Assembly (NCBI RefSeq): GCF_014297465.1
Contig: NZ_JACORT010000001.1
Location: 558,001 to 622,000 of the forward strand
Direction: 5' to 3'
DNA: 64,000 nucleotides
DNA from: Ramlibacter cellulosilyticus
Lineage (GTDB): Bacteria; Pseudomonadota; Gammaproteobacteria; Burkholderiales; Burkholderiaceae_C
Shown: positions 51,292 through 62,913 of the stretch, in pieces
How the letters are laid out: each line of letters begins with the position of its first letter
Numbering within the stretch: the stretch's first letter is position 1
Program-made: the position numbers and the translations under genes
The notes under the pieces: generated by a model
What the model was told of the DNA's origin: nothing
The model's database searches: none
The model's input: only the letters and a program-made list of their open reading frames with translations

Positions 51292-52275
51292 TCAGGGGAT
51301 GTCGAGCACGACGTGCCCCAGCACGCGGCCCTGTTCGACGATGTCGTGCGCCCGCGCGATGTCGGCCAGCGGCAGGCGCAGCGCAATGGTGTGGTGCAGG
51401 GCGCCGGCCTCCAGCAGCGCGCCGACTTCGCGGTGGCACAGGGCGCGTTCGTCCGCATCCATGTCGTAGACGAACAGGTGCTCCAGCCGGATCCGGTTGC
51501 GCATGAACCAGTAGGTGGGCAGCGTCGCCTCCTGCGCGCCCAGGCCGTAGACGACCACGGTGGCGCCGGAGCGCACGCAGGCCGGGTAGTGCCGCACGTT
51601 GGTCGTGAAATCCATCTCGACCACCGCATCGACGCCGCGGCCGCCGGTGAGCGCCTGCACGCGGGCGCCGACGTCCTCGTCGCGGTAGCGGATGACGTGG
51701 TCGGCGCCGGCCGCGCGTGCGTGCGCGGCCTTGTCGTCGGTACTGACGGTGGTGAGCACGGTCGCGCCCTGGCGCTTCGCCATCTGGACCGCGTAGTGGC
51801 CGACGGACCCCGCGCCACCGGACACGAGCACGGTGCGACCCGGCGCCAGCTGCGCCCGGTGAACTGCCTGCCAGGCGGTGCGCACGGGGATCCCGATGCA
51901 GGCGCCTTCCGCATCGGAGAGGCGGGTGGGCATCCGCACGGCGAGCTCCGACGGCAGCGCGATGAACTGCGCCGCGGTGCCGAAGGGCCGGTTCCACTGC
52001 GCGTTCCAGGTCCAGACGCGCTCGCCGATGCGCTCGCGCGGCACGCCTTCGCCGACCGCGTCGATCGTGCCGGCCCCATCGCTGTGCGGGATGACCAGCG
52101 GGAAGCCGAGCGCCCGGCCCATGCCGCCCTTGCGCACCTTCCAGTCGGACGGGTTCACGCCCGAGGTGGCGAGGCGCACGCGCACTTCACCCGGCCCGGG
52201 TTGGGGCGTGGGTTGATCGCCGACGGTGAGCACTTCGGGGGCCGGGCCTTGATGGGTGTAGAAGGCGGCTTGCAT
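51292..52275 (-). CDS. Quinone-oxidoreductase-like MDR enzyme
   Basis: A 327-residue zinc-independent medium-chain reductase: SGVNPSDWKVRKGGMG, VIPHSDGAGTIDAVGEGV, VSGGAGSVGHYAVQMAKRQG (NADPH site) and VDAVVEMDFTTNVRHY. None of the Cys zinc ligands of the alcohol dehydrogenases is present, as usual for NADPH:quinone reductases. With the SDR protein downstream it may form a small redox pair. Confidence 0.9.
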   Translation of the reverse strand: MQAAFYTHQGPAPEVLTVGDQPTPQPGPGEVRVRLATSGVNPSDWKVRKGGMGRALGFPLVIPHSDGAGTIDAVGEGVPRERIGERVWTWNAQWNRPFGTAAQFIALPSELAVRMPTRLSDAEGACIGIPVRTAWQAVHRAQLAPGRTVLVSGGAGSVGHYAVQMAKRQGATVLTTVSTDDKAAHARAAGADHVIRYRDEDVGARVQALTGGRGVDAVVEMDFTTNVRHYPACVRSGATVVVYGLGAQEATLPTYWFMRNRIRLEHLFVYDMDADERALCHREVGALLEAGALHHTIALRLPLADIARAHDIVEQGRVLGHVVLDIP

Positions 52276-52303
52276 GGTTTGGAATTCCGGGTTGTGCGAG
52301 GAG

Positions 52304-52346
52304 GAGAACGCAGAGGTCGCAGAGGTTGCGCAGAGGTCGCAGAGGA
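52304..52346. repeat. Remnant of the CGCAAAGG repeat
   Basis: About 43 bp of diverged left-arm sequence (gaacgcagaggtcgcagagg and two more units) without the opposite arm. It lies between the MFS and MDR genes. Confidence 0.6.
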
Positions 52347-52358
52347 ATCCGGTGTTCC

Positions 52359-53576
52359 TCAGCCCTCCCGCGCGCGCCGCTCCAGCCCGCGCGCGAAGGC
52401 CCAGCCGAGGATGGGCAGCGCCACCGCCGGTCCCACCAGCAGCGGCAGCGGCCCGCCGTGGTCGTAAGCGTAACCGGCCAGGCTGACCCCGATCGCCTGC
52501 CCGTTGAAGAAACAGAAGGCGAAGGTGGCCATCGCCGTGCCGCGGGTGGCCGGCGCCATCTGCGTGGCATTCGTCTGCAGGGTGTTGTGCAGCAGGTAGG
52601 TGCCGAAGCCCACGGCGAGCGCGATCGGCGCGGCCAGCCAGGCGACGGGCGTGGCGTAGAGCGCGAGGAAGCCCAGGCCCATCACGATGCCGCCCGACAG
52701 CACCATGCGGCGCTCGCCGAGGCGCCGCACCACGTGGTGCGCGACCAGGGCGTAGAGCAGGCCGCCGAAGGCATACAGCGCGATGAGGCCCGAGGCCGTG
52801 GACAACGCGAGGCCGAAGCGCTGGTGCAGGTAGGAAGGCAGGAAGGCGAGCGGCCCCATGAGGATCACGCCTTCGGCGAACACCGCCAGGATGACCACGC
52901 GCGCCCACGGGATGGCGAGCACGGAGCCGAGCTGCTTCGCGAAGCCGAAGCGGCCGCCGCCGCGCACCGGCGGCGCAGAAGGAATCGTGCGCAGGCGCGC
53001 GAGCAGCAGCAGGCCCACCACGATGTAGCCGACGCAGAGCGTGCCGAAGGCGCCGCGCCAGCCCAGGGGCGAATCGGCGAAGAGTCCGCCGCCCAGCTGG
53101 CCGGCGGTCATGCCCGACAGCGTCCCCATCAGCATGCGCGCCAGGGTCGCCTGGCGCTGCTCGTAGTGCACGTGGTCGCCGATCCAGGCGATCGCCAGCG
53201 GGATGATGCCGGCGGCGGCCACGCCCCAGAAGATGCGCAGGCGCACCAGGGTCTCGAAGTCCGGCGCGAGGATGCAGGCGAGCGAGGCCAAGGCGCAGCC
53301 GAAGAGGGCGCCGCACATGACGCGGGCCTTGCCGTAGCGGTCGCCGAGCGGCCCGAAGAGCAGCTGCGAGACACCGTAGGCGACGGCGAAGGTGAGGATG
53401 ACGCGGCCGGCGACGCCGGGCGTCACGGCGTAGTCGCTGGCCAGGCGCGGGATCAGCCCGTCGCAGATGCGCAGGGCGGCGCCGCTGAAGAAGCCGGCGA
53501 TCGCCAGCAGCAGGATGGCGGCGCGGGTGGCGGCTTCGGGATCGGGCGCGGGGGAGGTTACTGCGGGAGAGGTCAC
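52359..53576 (-). CDS. MFS permease
   Basis: A 405-residue transporter with 12 helices (LLLAIAGFFSGAALRICDGL, then LIPRLASDYAV, GVAGRVILTFAVAYGVSQLL and further). The loop LFGPLGDRYGKARVM is motif A. Resembles drug or small-acid exporters of the AraJ/NepI group. GTG at 53576 has AGGA at 8 bases upstream and is preferred; another GTG at 53597 would add 7 residues. Divergent from the DUF192 gene. Confidence 0.87.
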   Translation of the reverse strand: MTSPAVTSPAPDPEAATRAAILLLAIAGFFSGAALRICDGLIPRLASDYAVTPGVAGRVILTFAVAYGVSQLLFGPLGDRYGKARVMCGALFGCALASLACILAPDFETLVRLRIFWGVAAAGIIPLAIAWIGDHVHYEQRQATLARMLMGTLSGMTAGQLGGGLFADSPLGWRGAFGTLCVGYIVVGLLLLARLRTIPSAPPVRGGGRFGFAKQLGSVLAIPWARVVILAVFAEGVILMGPLAFLPSYLHQRFGLALSTASGLIALYAFGGLLYALVAHHVVRRLGERRMVLSGGIVMGLGFLALYATPVAWLAAPIALAVGFGTYLLHNTLQTNATQMAPATRGTAMATFAFCFFNGQAIGVSLAGYAYDHGGPLPLLVGPAVALPILGWAFARGLERRAREG

Positions 53577-53667
53577 GGAGCATCCTACAACGGCCACCGG
53601 GCGTCACTCAGCAGGCGTTGGTGCCGTCCTACGGCCGCGGCGCCGGCGAAGCGCCACCATACCGGCC

Positions 53668-54044
53668 ATGAACCTTCCACGCGTGCAGCTCACCATCGGT
53701 GGGCATCCCATCGAGGTGTACGTCGCCCGCAGCGACGAGGAGCGGGCGCTCGGCCTGATGCACCGGCGCGACCTGCCGCAGGACGAAGGCATGCTCTTCA
53801 TGTGCGATGAATGCGCCGTCCAGAGCTTCTGGATGAAGAACACGCCGCTGCCGCTGTCGATCGCGTTCCTCGAGGAGGACGGCACCATCCTGAAGATCGC
53901 CGACCTCGAGCCGCACGACCTGGAGGGCGAGTCGTCCGGGCATCCCGTGCGCTTCGTGCTGGAAGTCAACCAGGGCTGGTTCGACGAGCGCGGCATCGCG
54001 CCGGGCACGCGCATCGAAGGCCCGCTCTTCCTCGCGTCCGCCCC

Positions 54045-54048
<4 letters not shown>
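53668..54048 (+). CDS. DUF192-family protein
   Basis: A 126-residue protein of the DUF192 family: [48 protein letters not shown] and the end GQGWFDER-like [16 protein letters not shown]. Members are small beta-rich proteins, often exported; no signal peptide is seen here. ATG at 53668. Its stop overlaps the glgX start by 4 bp. Confidence 0.87.
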
Positions 54049-56168
<2,120 letters not shown>

Positions 56169-56185
56169 GCTGCAAGCGGGCAAAC

Positions 56186-56219
56186 GCTGGGGTGCGCTGG
56201 CGCGCAACCCAGCCTACGT
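56186..56219. repeat. GTAGGCTGGGTT repeat, half copy D
   Basis: One arm only, cgctggggtgcgctggcgcg followed by caacccagcctacg, lies in the gap after glgX and overlaps the hydrolase gene: its CTA supplies the hydrolase stop codon TAG on the minus strand (56214-56216). Confidence 0.85.
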
Positions 56220-56972
56220 GCCGCTGACGAAGCGGCGCACCGCCTCGATCACCGCTTCCGGCTGGTCCTTGTGCGGCGAATGGCCGCACTGGGGCAATTC
56301 GAGCAGTTGCGCCTGCGGCACGCGCCGCGCGATCCCGCGGATCTGCTCCAGCGTGCCGTACTCGTCGTCCAGCCCCTGGATCGCCAGCACGGGGCAGCGG
56401 ATGGCGCCGATCTCCTCCTCGATGGACCACGCGCGGAAGGCCGGCGAGAGCCACACGTCGTTCCAGCCCCAGAAGGCCGAATCGACGTCCGCGTGGTAGC
56501 GCCCCAGCTTCTGCTTCAGGTCCGTGCGCAGGTAGGTCTCCCGCGCCTGCTCGATGCTGCGGACCGAGATGTCCTCCACCAGGATGTGCGGCGCGAGCAC
56601 CACCGCTCCTTGCACGGCTTGCGGAAAGGCCGCGGCGTGGAGCAGGGCGATCGAGCCGCCGTCGCTGTGGCCGAAGAGCCAGGGCCGCTCGACACCGAGC
56701 GCGCGCAGCAGCGCGGGCAGCACTTCCCGGGCCTGGCGGTGCATGAAGTCCGGCAGCCATTTCTCGCCGTGCGGGCGCGGCGTGGACTGGCCATAGCCCG
56801 GGCGCGAGTACACCAGCCCGCGCAAGCCCGCCGCCGCGCACAGCCGCGCGGGGAAGTCGCGCCACATCGCGACGGAGCCGAGGCCCTCGTGCAGGAACAC
56901 CATCACCGGCGCGTGTTCCGCGCCGACCCACTCGTATTCGACGCGGACGCCGTCCAGGGAAGCGAATGCCAT
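56214..56972 (-). CDS. Alpha/beta hydrolase
   Basis: A 252-residue hydrolase: oxyanion loop FLHEGLGSVAMW, nucleophile S103 in LFGHSDGGSIALL, acid Asp in AIQGLDDEYGT and His in LPQCGHSPHKDQPEAV. The fold fits esterases and meta-cleavage hydrolases; substrate unknown. Its last codon comes from half-repeat D. Divergent from the DAHP synthase gene, 35 bp apart. Confidence 0.9.
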   Translation of the reverse strand: MAFASLDGVRVEYEWVGAEHAPVMVFLHEGLGSVAMWRDFPARLCAAAGLRGLVYSRPGYGQSTPRPHGEKWLPDFMHRQAREVLPALLRALGVERPWLFGHSDGGSIALLHAAAFPQAVQGAVVLAPHILVEDISVRSIEQARETYLRTDLKQKLGRYHADVDSAFWGWNDVWLSPAFRAWSIEEEIGAIRCPVLAIQGLDDEYGTLEQIRGIARRVPQAQLLELPQCGHSPHKDQPEAVIEAVRRFVSGT

Positions 56973-57007
56973 GGGCAGCCAATATAGTGCAGGCTGCAGG
57001 AGATCCC

Positions 57008-58114
57008 ATGAACCCGACCACCGCCCCGCGTCCCGAAGGCGCCGAGGAGATGCCGCAGTCCACCCGGCTGGACGACGTCCGCATCCGCGACGTGCGCCCG
57101 CTGATCTCGCCCGCGCTGCTGCAGCACGAGCTGCCCGCCGACGAGGCGGTGCAGGCCTTCGTGGAGCGCAGCCGCGACGAGGTCGCCGGCGTCGTGCACG
57201 GCAGCGACCCGCGGCTGCTCGTGGTGGTCGGCCCGTGTTCCATCCACGACCATGCGCAGGCGCTGGAGTACGCGCGGCGCCTGCGCGCGCTCGCCGACGA
57301 ACTGCGGCAGGACCTGCTGCCCGTCATGCGCGTGTACTTCGAGAAGCCGCGCACCACGGTGGGCTGGAAGGGCTTCATCAACGACCCGCGCCTCGACGGC
57401 AGCTTCCGCATCAACGAAGGCCTGCGGCTCGCGCGGCAGCTGCTGCTGGAGGTGGCGCAGCTGGGGCTGCCCGCCGGCACGGAGTTCCTGGACCTGCTCA
57501 GCCCGCAGTACATCTCGGACCTGATCAGCTGGGGCGCCATCGGCGCGCGCACGACGGAAAGCCCCAGCCACCGGCAGCTGGCCTCGGGCCTCAGTTGCGC
57601 GATCGGCTTCAAGAACGGCACCGACGGCAGCGTGCAGATGGCGGCCGACGCGCTCGTCGCCTGCCGCTCGCCGCATGCCTTCATCGGCATGACCAAGATG
57701 GGCGTGGCCGCGGTGTTCGAGACCGAGGGCAACGCCGACTGCCACATCATCCTGCGTGGCGGCTCGCGCGGTCCCAATTACGCGGCGGCCGACGTGGAAG
57801 CGGCCTGCGCGCTGCTGCGCAAGGGCGGGGTGCTGGAACGCGTGATGGTCGACTGCTCCCACGCGAATTCGGGCAAGGACTATCGCCGGCAGCCCGACGT
57901 GGCGCGCGACGTGGCCCGCCAGGTTGCCGCCGGCGAGAAGCGCATCCTGGGCGTGATGATCGAGAGCCACCTGCGCGAAGGCAAGCAGGACCTGAAGACG
58001 GGCGTGGCGCCTGCCTATGGCGTGTCGGTCACCGATGGCTGCATCGGCTGGGAGCAGACCGAGGAGTTGCTGCGCGAGCTGGCGGCTGCGGTGCGGAAGG
58101 GGAGGGGGGGTTGA
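57008..58114 (+). CDS. aroG: 3-Deoxy-7-phosphoheptulonate synthase (class I)
   Basis: A 368-residue DAHP synthase that condenses PEP and erythrose-4-phosphate, the first step of aromatic amino acid synthesis. VVVGPCSIHDHAQALEYA, YFEKPRTTVGWKGFINDP, EFLDLLSPQYISDLISWGAI and VDCSHANSGKDYRRQ supply the metal and substrate ligands of the AroF/G/H class. ATG at 57008 is preferred over 56966, which would overlap the divergent hydrolase. Feedback specificity cannot be read from the motifs. Confidence 0.95.
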   Translation: MNPTTAPRPEGAEEMPQSTRLDDVRIRDVRPLISPALLQHELPADEAVQAFVERSRDEVAGVVHGSDPRLLVVVGPCSIHDHAQALEYARRLRALADELRQDLLPVMRVYFEKPRTTVGWKGFINDPRLDGSFRINEGLRLARQLLLEVAQLGLPAGTEFLDLLSPQYISDLISWGAIGARTTESPSHRQLASGLSCAIGFKNGTDGSVQMAADALVACRSPHAFIGMTKMGVAAVFETEGNADCHIILRGGSRGPNYAAADVEAACALLRKGGVLERVMVDCSHANSGKDYRRQPDVARDVARQVAAGEKRILGVMIESHLREGKQDLKTGVAPAYGVSVTDGCIGWEQTEELLRELAAAVRKGRGG

Positions 58115-58126
58115 AGCGAGGACGAT

Positions 58127-58248
58127 CGGTGGGGTTCGCTTCGCTCACCGTCCGCGGCTTCGCCGCGCCACCCTACGGCGTGCGCCGTCCGGGTGTGTGG
58201 GGTGGCGCCGCGCCGGCGGCGGAAGGTGAGCGCCAGCGAACCCCACCG
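58127..58248. repeat. 122-bp inverted repeat between aroG and the STAS-like gene
   Basis: Arms cggtggggttcgcttcgctc (58127-) and gagcgccagcgaaccccacc (-58248), with nested smaller dyads (cgcggcttcgccgcg; ctacggcgtgcgccg). Distinct from the other families in the window. Lies in the convergent gap and may act as a bidirectional terminator. Confidence 0.75.
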
Positions 58249-58256
58249 TGCGGCGC

Positions 58257-58613
58257 TCACCCCGCCAGCCACTCGATCGCGTCCGTCAGCTCCGTGAACA
58301 CGCGCAGCTGCAGCCCCTGCGACTGCGCGGCCGCCTCGCTCACGCGCGTGATCTTGTCCGGCGGAACCAGGGACGCGATCCGTTCCAGGTGCGAGAGGTA
58401 GCGGTACGCCAGCAGGCCGATGTCCCGTTGCTGCTCGGGGCCGAAGGTGCCCACCACGTCCATCAGGTTGATCAGGAGCTTGCGGTCGCCGTGCTGGCCC
58501 GTGCACTCGGCGATGTAGCGCAGCGCGGGCTCGGCGTTCTCGAGGAACGCGAGCGAGGTCACCTCCACGACCGCGAAGTTCGGGCCGTGGGTGTAATGCA
58601 CGGTCGCCGTCAT
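58257..58613 (-). CDS. STAS/SpoIIAA-like small protein
   Basis: A 118-residue protein with a predicted beta-alpha repeat: VAVVEV-like VVEVTSLAFLENAEPALRYI, RKLLINLMDVVGTF, DIGLLAYRYLSHLERIASLV, LQLRVFTELTDAIEWLAG. This follows the SpoIIAA/STAS-like fold of small regulatory proteins, without the conserved phospho-Ser. Function unknown. Confidence 0.65.
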   Translation of the reverse strand: MTATVHYTHGPNFAVVEVTSLAFLENAEPALRYIAECTGQHGDRKLLINLMDVVGTFGPEQQRDIGLLAYRYLSHLERIASLVPPDKITRVSEAAAQSQGLQLRVFTELTDAIEWLAG

Positions 58614-58696
58614 GCCGCGGCGCTCCCGGCGGGATGCGGGCTGCTTCTCATGGGTCCTCCCTGGCAGCCCCCATCGTACCCGGTCCGGGTGCTCCG

Positions 58697-59551
58697 TCAG
58701 GAGTAGCTGTAGAAGCCGCGGCCCGTCTTGCGCCCCAGGCGGCCAGCGTCGACCATTTCCTGCAGCAGGGGGGCCGGGCGGTACTTCGGGTCCTTGAATC
58801 CGTCGTAGAACACGTTCATCACGGCCAGCATCGTGTCCAGCCCGATCAGGTCGGCCAGCGCCAGCGGTCCGATGGGATGGTTGCAGCCCAGGCGCATCCC
58901 GGTGTCGATGTCCTCGGCGGTCGCCAGGCCTTCCTGCAGCACGAAGATCGCCTCGTTGATCATCGGGCAGAGGATGCGGTTGACCACGAAGCCCGGGCTG
59001 TTGCGCACCGTCACCGGCGTCTTGCCGATCGCCTGCGCGAACGCGGCGCTCGCGGCGTGCGTCGCGTCGTCCGTCTGCAGGCCGCGGATCAGTTCCACCA
59101 GCGCCATCATCGGCACCGGGTTGAAGAAGTGCATGCCGATGAAGCGGCCGGGCTGCTTCAGCACGGCGGCCAGCTGCGTGATGGAGATCGAGGAGGTGTT
59201 GGTGGCGATCGTGGCGTCCTGCCCGACGATCTCCTCGACCTGCCGCAGGATGCGCAGCTTGAGCTCGATGTTCTCGGTGGCCGCCTCGACCACGAGGTCG
59301 CAATCGCGCAGGTCGGCGTACTGCGTGCTGCCGCGCACGAGCCCGATTGCCTTCGCCTTCGCGTCCTCGCTGAGCTTCTCCTTCTTCACCAGCCGGTCCA
59401 GGCTGCCGGCGAGGGCCTTGGTGCCGCGCTGCACGGCCTCGTCGCTGATGTCCACCATCACGACGGGCAGGCCCGCGACGGCGCAGGCCTGCGCGATGCC
59501 GTTGCCCATGGTGCCGGCGCCGATGACGCCGACCTTGCGGATGTTTCGCAT
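58697..59551 (-). CDS. 3-Hydroxybutyryl-CoA dehydrogenase
   Basis: A 284-residue NAD(P)-dependent dehydrogenase for short-chain 3-hydroxyacyl-CoA. Rossmann GVIGAGTMGNGIAQ, EAATENIELKLRIL, ATNTSSISITQLA, catalytic His in GMHFFNPVPMMALVE and SPGFVVNRILCPM. Length is right for PaaH/Hbd. It follows icmF by 20 bp and is probably cotranscribed, so it would handle acyl-CoA made by the mutase or by beta-oxidation. Confidence 0.94.
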   Translation of the reverse strand: MRNIRKVGVIGAGTMGNGIAQACAVAGLPVVMVDISDEAVQRGTKALAGSLDRLVKKEKLSEDAKAKAIGLVRGSTQYADLRDCDLVVEAATENIELKLRILRQVEEIVGQDATIATNTSSISITQLAAVLKQPGRFIGMHFFNPVPMMALVELIRGLQTDDATHAASAAFAQAIGKTPVTVRNSPGFVVNRILCPMINEAIFVLQEGLATAEDIDTGMRLGCNHPIGPLALADLIGLDTMLAVMNVFYDGFKDPKYRPAPLLQEMVDAGRLGRKTGRGFYSYS

Positions 59552-59571
59552 GACTCTCTCTCTTCCTTCTC

Positions 59572-62500
59572 TCACATGTTGCGGCGGTACTGCCCGCCGA
59601 CTTCGAACAGGGCGCCCGTGATCTGCCCCAGCGAGCAGACGCGCACCGCATCCATCAGGACCTCGAACACGTTCCCGTTGCCGATCACGGCCTGCTGCAG
59701 GCGCTGCAGCATCGCCGGTGCTTCCTTCGCGTTGCGCGCATGGAAGTCGCGCAGGCGCTGCAGCTGCCCCTGCTTCTCTTCCTCGGTGGAGCGGGCGAGC
59801 TCCAGCTTCTCGGGGATGGCGTCGCCGTGCGGGTTGCGGAAGGTGTTGACCCCGATGATGGGCAGCTCGCCGGTGTGCTTGAGCATCTCGTAGTGCATGC
59901 TCTCGTCCTGGATGCGGCCACGCTGGTAGCCGGTCTCCATCGCGCCCAGCACGCCGCCGCGCTCGGAGATGCGCTCGAACTCGGCGAGCACCGCTTCCTC
60001 CACCAGCTCGGTGAGCTCCTCGATCACGAAGGCGCCCTGGTTCGGGTTCTCGTTCTTCGCGAGGCCCCACTCCCGGTTGATGATCAGCTGGATCGCCATC
60101 GCGCGCCGCACGGATTCCTCGGTGGGCGTGGTGATCGCCTCGTCGTAGGCGTTGGTGTGCAGCGAGTTGCAGTTGTCGTAGATCGCGATCAGCGCCTGCA
60201 GCGTCGTGCGGATGTCGTTGAAGGCGATCTCCTGCGCGTGCAGCGAGCGGCCCGAGGTCTGGATGTGGTACTTGAGCTTCTGGCTGCGCTCGTTGGCGCC
60301 GTACTTCTCCTTCATCGCCACCGCCCAGATGCGGCGCGCCACGCGGCCCAGCACCGTGTACTCCGGGTCCATGCCGTTGGAGAAGAAGAAGGAGAGGTTG
60401 GGCGCGAAGTCGTCCACGTGCATCCCGCGCGCGAGATAGGCCTCGACGAAGGTGAAGCCGTTGGACAGCGTGAAGGCCAGCTGCGAGATCGGGTTCGCGC
60501 CCGCCTCGGCGATGTGGTAGCCGGAGATGGACACCGAGTAGAAGTTGCGCACGTCGTGGTGCACGAAGTACTGGGCGATGTCGCCCATCACCTTCAGCGA
60601 GAACTCGGTGGAGAAGATGCAGGTGTTCTGGCCCTGGTCTTCCTTGAGGATGTCGGCCTGCACGGTGCCGCGGACGTTGGCGAGCACCCATTCGCGGATC
60701 TTGGCCGCCTCGGTGTCGGTGGGTTCGCGTCCGTTGTCCGCCTTGAACTTCTCGATGTTCTGGTCGATGGCGGTGTTCATGAACATCGCCAGGATCGTCG
60801 GCGCGGGGCCGTTGATGGTCATCGACACCGAGGTCGCCGGGTCGCACAGGTCGAAGCCGGAGTACAGCACCTTCATGTCGTCCAGCGTGGCGATCGACAC
60901 GCCGGAGTTGCCGACCTTGCCGTAGATGTCGGGCCGCGGGTCGGGGTCGTTGCCGTACAGCGTGACCGAGTCGAAGGCGGTGGACAGGCGCTTGGCCGGC
61001 ATGCCCGCGGACAGCAGCTTGAAGCGCTTGTTGGTGCGGAACGCATCGCCTTCGCCCGCGAACATGCGCGTGGGGTCCTCGTTCTCGCGCTTGAAGGCGA
61101 ACACGCCGGCGGTGTACGGGTAGCTGCCCGGCACGTTCTCCAGCATCAGCCAGCGCAGGATCTCGCCGTGGTCCTCGTACGGCGGCAGCGACACCTTGCG
61201 CACGACCGTGCCCGAAAGGGACGTGTAGGTCAGTTTCGTGCGGATCTCGCGGTCGCGGATCTTCACCACGTATTCGTCGCCCGCGTACGCCTTCTGCATG
61301 TCCGGCCACTGCTTCAGGAGATGGAGCGCGTCCTTGTCCATCTTCGCGAGGCGATGGGCGGCCAGGTCGAGCGTCGCCTCCGCCGCGGGTGCGCGGCCGG
61401 GCTTCTCGAGCTTCAACATGCGCGCGGCTTCCTTCAGCTGCTGGATCTCGCGGGCGAGCTGCACCTGCTGGCGCACGCGCTTCTTGTAGCCGCGCACGGT
61501 CTCCGAAATCTCGGCAAGGTAGCGCGTGCGCGCGGGCGGGACCACGGGCGTCTGGTTCGTGCTGTGGCGTACCGTGACGGAAGGCAGCCGCCCGTCCTGC
61601 AGCGGCAGGCCCAGTTCGGCCAGGCGCGGCTTGAGCGCCTGGTACAGCGCCGTGACGCCGTCGTCGTTGAAGCGTGCCGCCATGGTGCCGAACACCGGCA
61701 TCTCCTCCGGGCGCCTGCCGAAGGCTTCGCGATTGCGCTGCACCTGCTTGGCCACGTCGCGCAGCGCATCGGCCGCGCCCTTGCGGTCGAACTTGTTGAT
61801 CGCGACGAACTCGGCGAAGTCCAGCATGTCGATCTTCTCGAGCTGGCTCGCGGCGCCGAACTCCGGCGTCATCACGTACAGCGGGATGTCGACGTGGGGG
61901 ACGATCGCCGCGTCGCCTTGCCCGATGCCTGCGGTCTCGACGACCACGAGGTCGAAGCCGGCGGCCTTGCAGGCGGCGACGACGTCGCCGAGCGCGGCGG
62001 AGATCTCGTTGCCGTCCGAGCGCGTGGCGAGCGAGCGCATGTAGACGCGCTGGCCTTGCTGCCACGGTCCGATTGCGTTCATGCGGATGCGGTCCCCGAG
62101 GAGCGCGCCCCCGCTCTTGCGGCGGGAAGGATCGATGGAAATGACGGCGACGTGCAGGCGGTCGTCCTGGTCCAGGCGCAGGCGGCGGATCAGTTCGTCG
62201 GTGAGGGAAGACTTGCCGGCGCCACCGGTGCCCGTGATCCCGAGCACGGGGATGCGGACGCCGTCGGCGGCCATCCGCAGGTCCTGCACCAGCTTGCCGC
62301 CGGCGCTGCCGTTCTCCAGTGCGGTCACCAGCTGCGCCAGTGCGCGCCAGGCCTGCTGCGTGTGGCCCCGGATGGCGGGGAGCTCGCGCGGGGCGTGCGC
62401 CGACAGGTCCTGGTCGGCGCGCATCACCATCTCGCCGATCATGCCTTGCAGGCCCATGCGCTGCCCGTCCTCCGGGCTGTAGATGCGGGTGACGCCGTAG

Positions 62501-62865
62501 TCCTGCAGCTCGCGGATCTCCGCCGGCACGATCACGCCGCCGCCGCCGCCGAAGACCTGGATGTGGGCGCCGCCGCGCTCGCGCAGCAGGTCGACCATGT
62601 ACTTGAAGTATTCGACGTGGCCGCCCTGGTAGGAGCTGACGGCGATGCCCTGCACGTCCTCCTGCAGCGCCGCGGTCACGACGTCGTCGACGCTGCGGTT
62701 GTGGCCGAGGTGGATCACCTCCGCGCCCATGCCCTGCAGGATGCGCCGCATGATGTTGATCGCGGCGTCGTGGCCGTCGAACAGCGAGGCGGCGGTGACG
62801 AAGCGCACCTTGTGGGTCGGGCGGTAGCTGGCGAGCGCCTTGAATTCGGCGGACAGGTCGGTCAT
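59572..62865 (-). CDS. icmF: Fused isobutyryl-CoA mutase IcmF
   Basis: A 1097-residue fusion of three parts: a B12-binding domain (about 15-150, D30-x-H32 and SSYQGGH), a MeaI-type G-protein chaperone (Walker [11 protein letters not shown] around 212-219, [15 protein letters not shown] 357-360) and the mutase barrel (about 540-1097, with [20 protein letters not shown] rather than the methylmalonyl-CoA mutase RQYAGF). It interconverts isobutyryl- and butyryl-CoA by a cobalamin radical, with the G-domain loading the cofactor. Some homologues use pivalyl-CoA too. ATG at 62865 follows GGAG. An operator-like palindrome lies 32 bases upstream. Confidence 0.95.
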   Translation of the reverse strand: MTDLSAEFKALASYRPTHKVRFVTAASLFDGHDAAINIMRRILQGMGAEVIHLGHNRSVDDVVTAALQEDVQGIAVSSYQGGHVEYFKYMVDLLRERGGAHIQVFGGGGGVIVPAEIRELQDYGVTRIYSPEDGQRMGLQGMIGEMVMRADQDLSAHAPRELPAIRGHTQQAWRALAQLVTALENGSAGGKLVQDLRMAADGVRIPVLGITGTGGAGKSSLTDELIRRLRLDQDDRLHVAVISIDPSRRKSGGALLGDRIRMNAIGPWQQGQRVYMRSLATRSDGNEISAALGDVVAACKAAGFDLVVVETAGIGQGDAAIVPHVDIPLYVMTPEFGAASQLEKIDMLDFAEFVAINKFDRKGAADALRDVAKQVQRNREAFGRRPEEMPVFGTMAARFNDDGVTALYQALKPRLAELGLPLQDGRLPSVTVRHSTNQTPVVPPARTRYLAEISETVRGYKKRVRQQVQLAREIQQLKEAARMLKLEKPGRAPAAEATLDLAAHRLAKMDKDALHLLKQWPDMQKAYAGDEYVVKIRDREIRTKLTYTSLSGTVVRKVSLPPYEDHGEILRWLMLENVPGSYPYTAGVFAFKRENEDPTRMFAGEGDAFRTNKRFKLLSAGMPAKRLSTAFDSVTLYGNDPDPRPDIYGKVGNSGVSIATLDDMKVLYSGFDLCDPATSVSMTINGPAPTILAMFMNTAIDQNIEKFKADNGREPTDTEAAKIREWVLANVRGTVQADILKEDQGQNTCIFSTEFSLKVMGDIAQYFVHHDVRNFYSVSISGYHIAEAGANPISQLAFTLSNGFTFVEAYLARGMHVDDFAPNLSFFFSNGMDPEYTVLGRVARRIWAVAMKEKYGANERSQKLKYHIQTSGRSLHAQEIAFNDIRTTLQALIAIYDNCNSLHTNAYDEAITTPTEESVRRAMAIQLIINREWGLAKNENPNQGAFVIEELTELVEEAVLAEFERISERGGVLGAMETGYQRGRIQDESMHYEMLKHTGELPIIGVNTFRNPHGDAIPEKLELARSTEEEKQGQLQRLRDFHARNAKEAPAMLQRLQQAVIGNGNVFEVLMDAVRVCSLGQITGALFEVGGQYRRNM

Positions 62866-62897
62866 TCGGGGGAGCTCCAGGAGAGCCGGTACCTTAA

Positions 62898-62913
62898 TTG
62901 ACGTTTACGTCAA
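62898..62913. promoter_or_regulatory. LiuR-like operator upstream of icmF
   Basis: Perfect palindrome TTGACGT-TT-ACGTCAA, with a further ACGTCAAC directly after. It overlaps the marC stop codon and lies 32 bases before icmF. The form agrees with the LiuR (MerR-family) operator known from branched-chain amino acid catabolism regulons, as I remember it. No LiuR gene is in the window. Confidence 0.62.

Noticed and set aside
59740..62901. A 1053-codon open frame on the plus strand across icmF.
   Set aside because: Antisense shadow of the mutase gene; low-complexity Val/His/Arg/Asp composition and no family, while the minus frame has all IcmF motifs.
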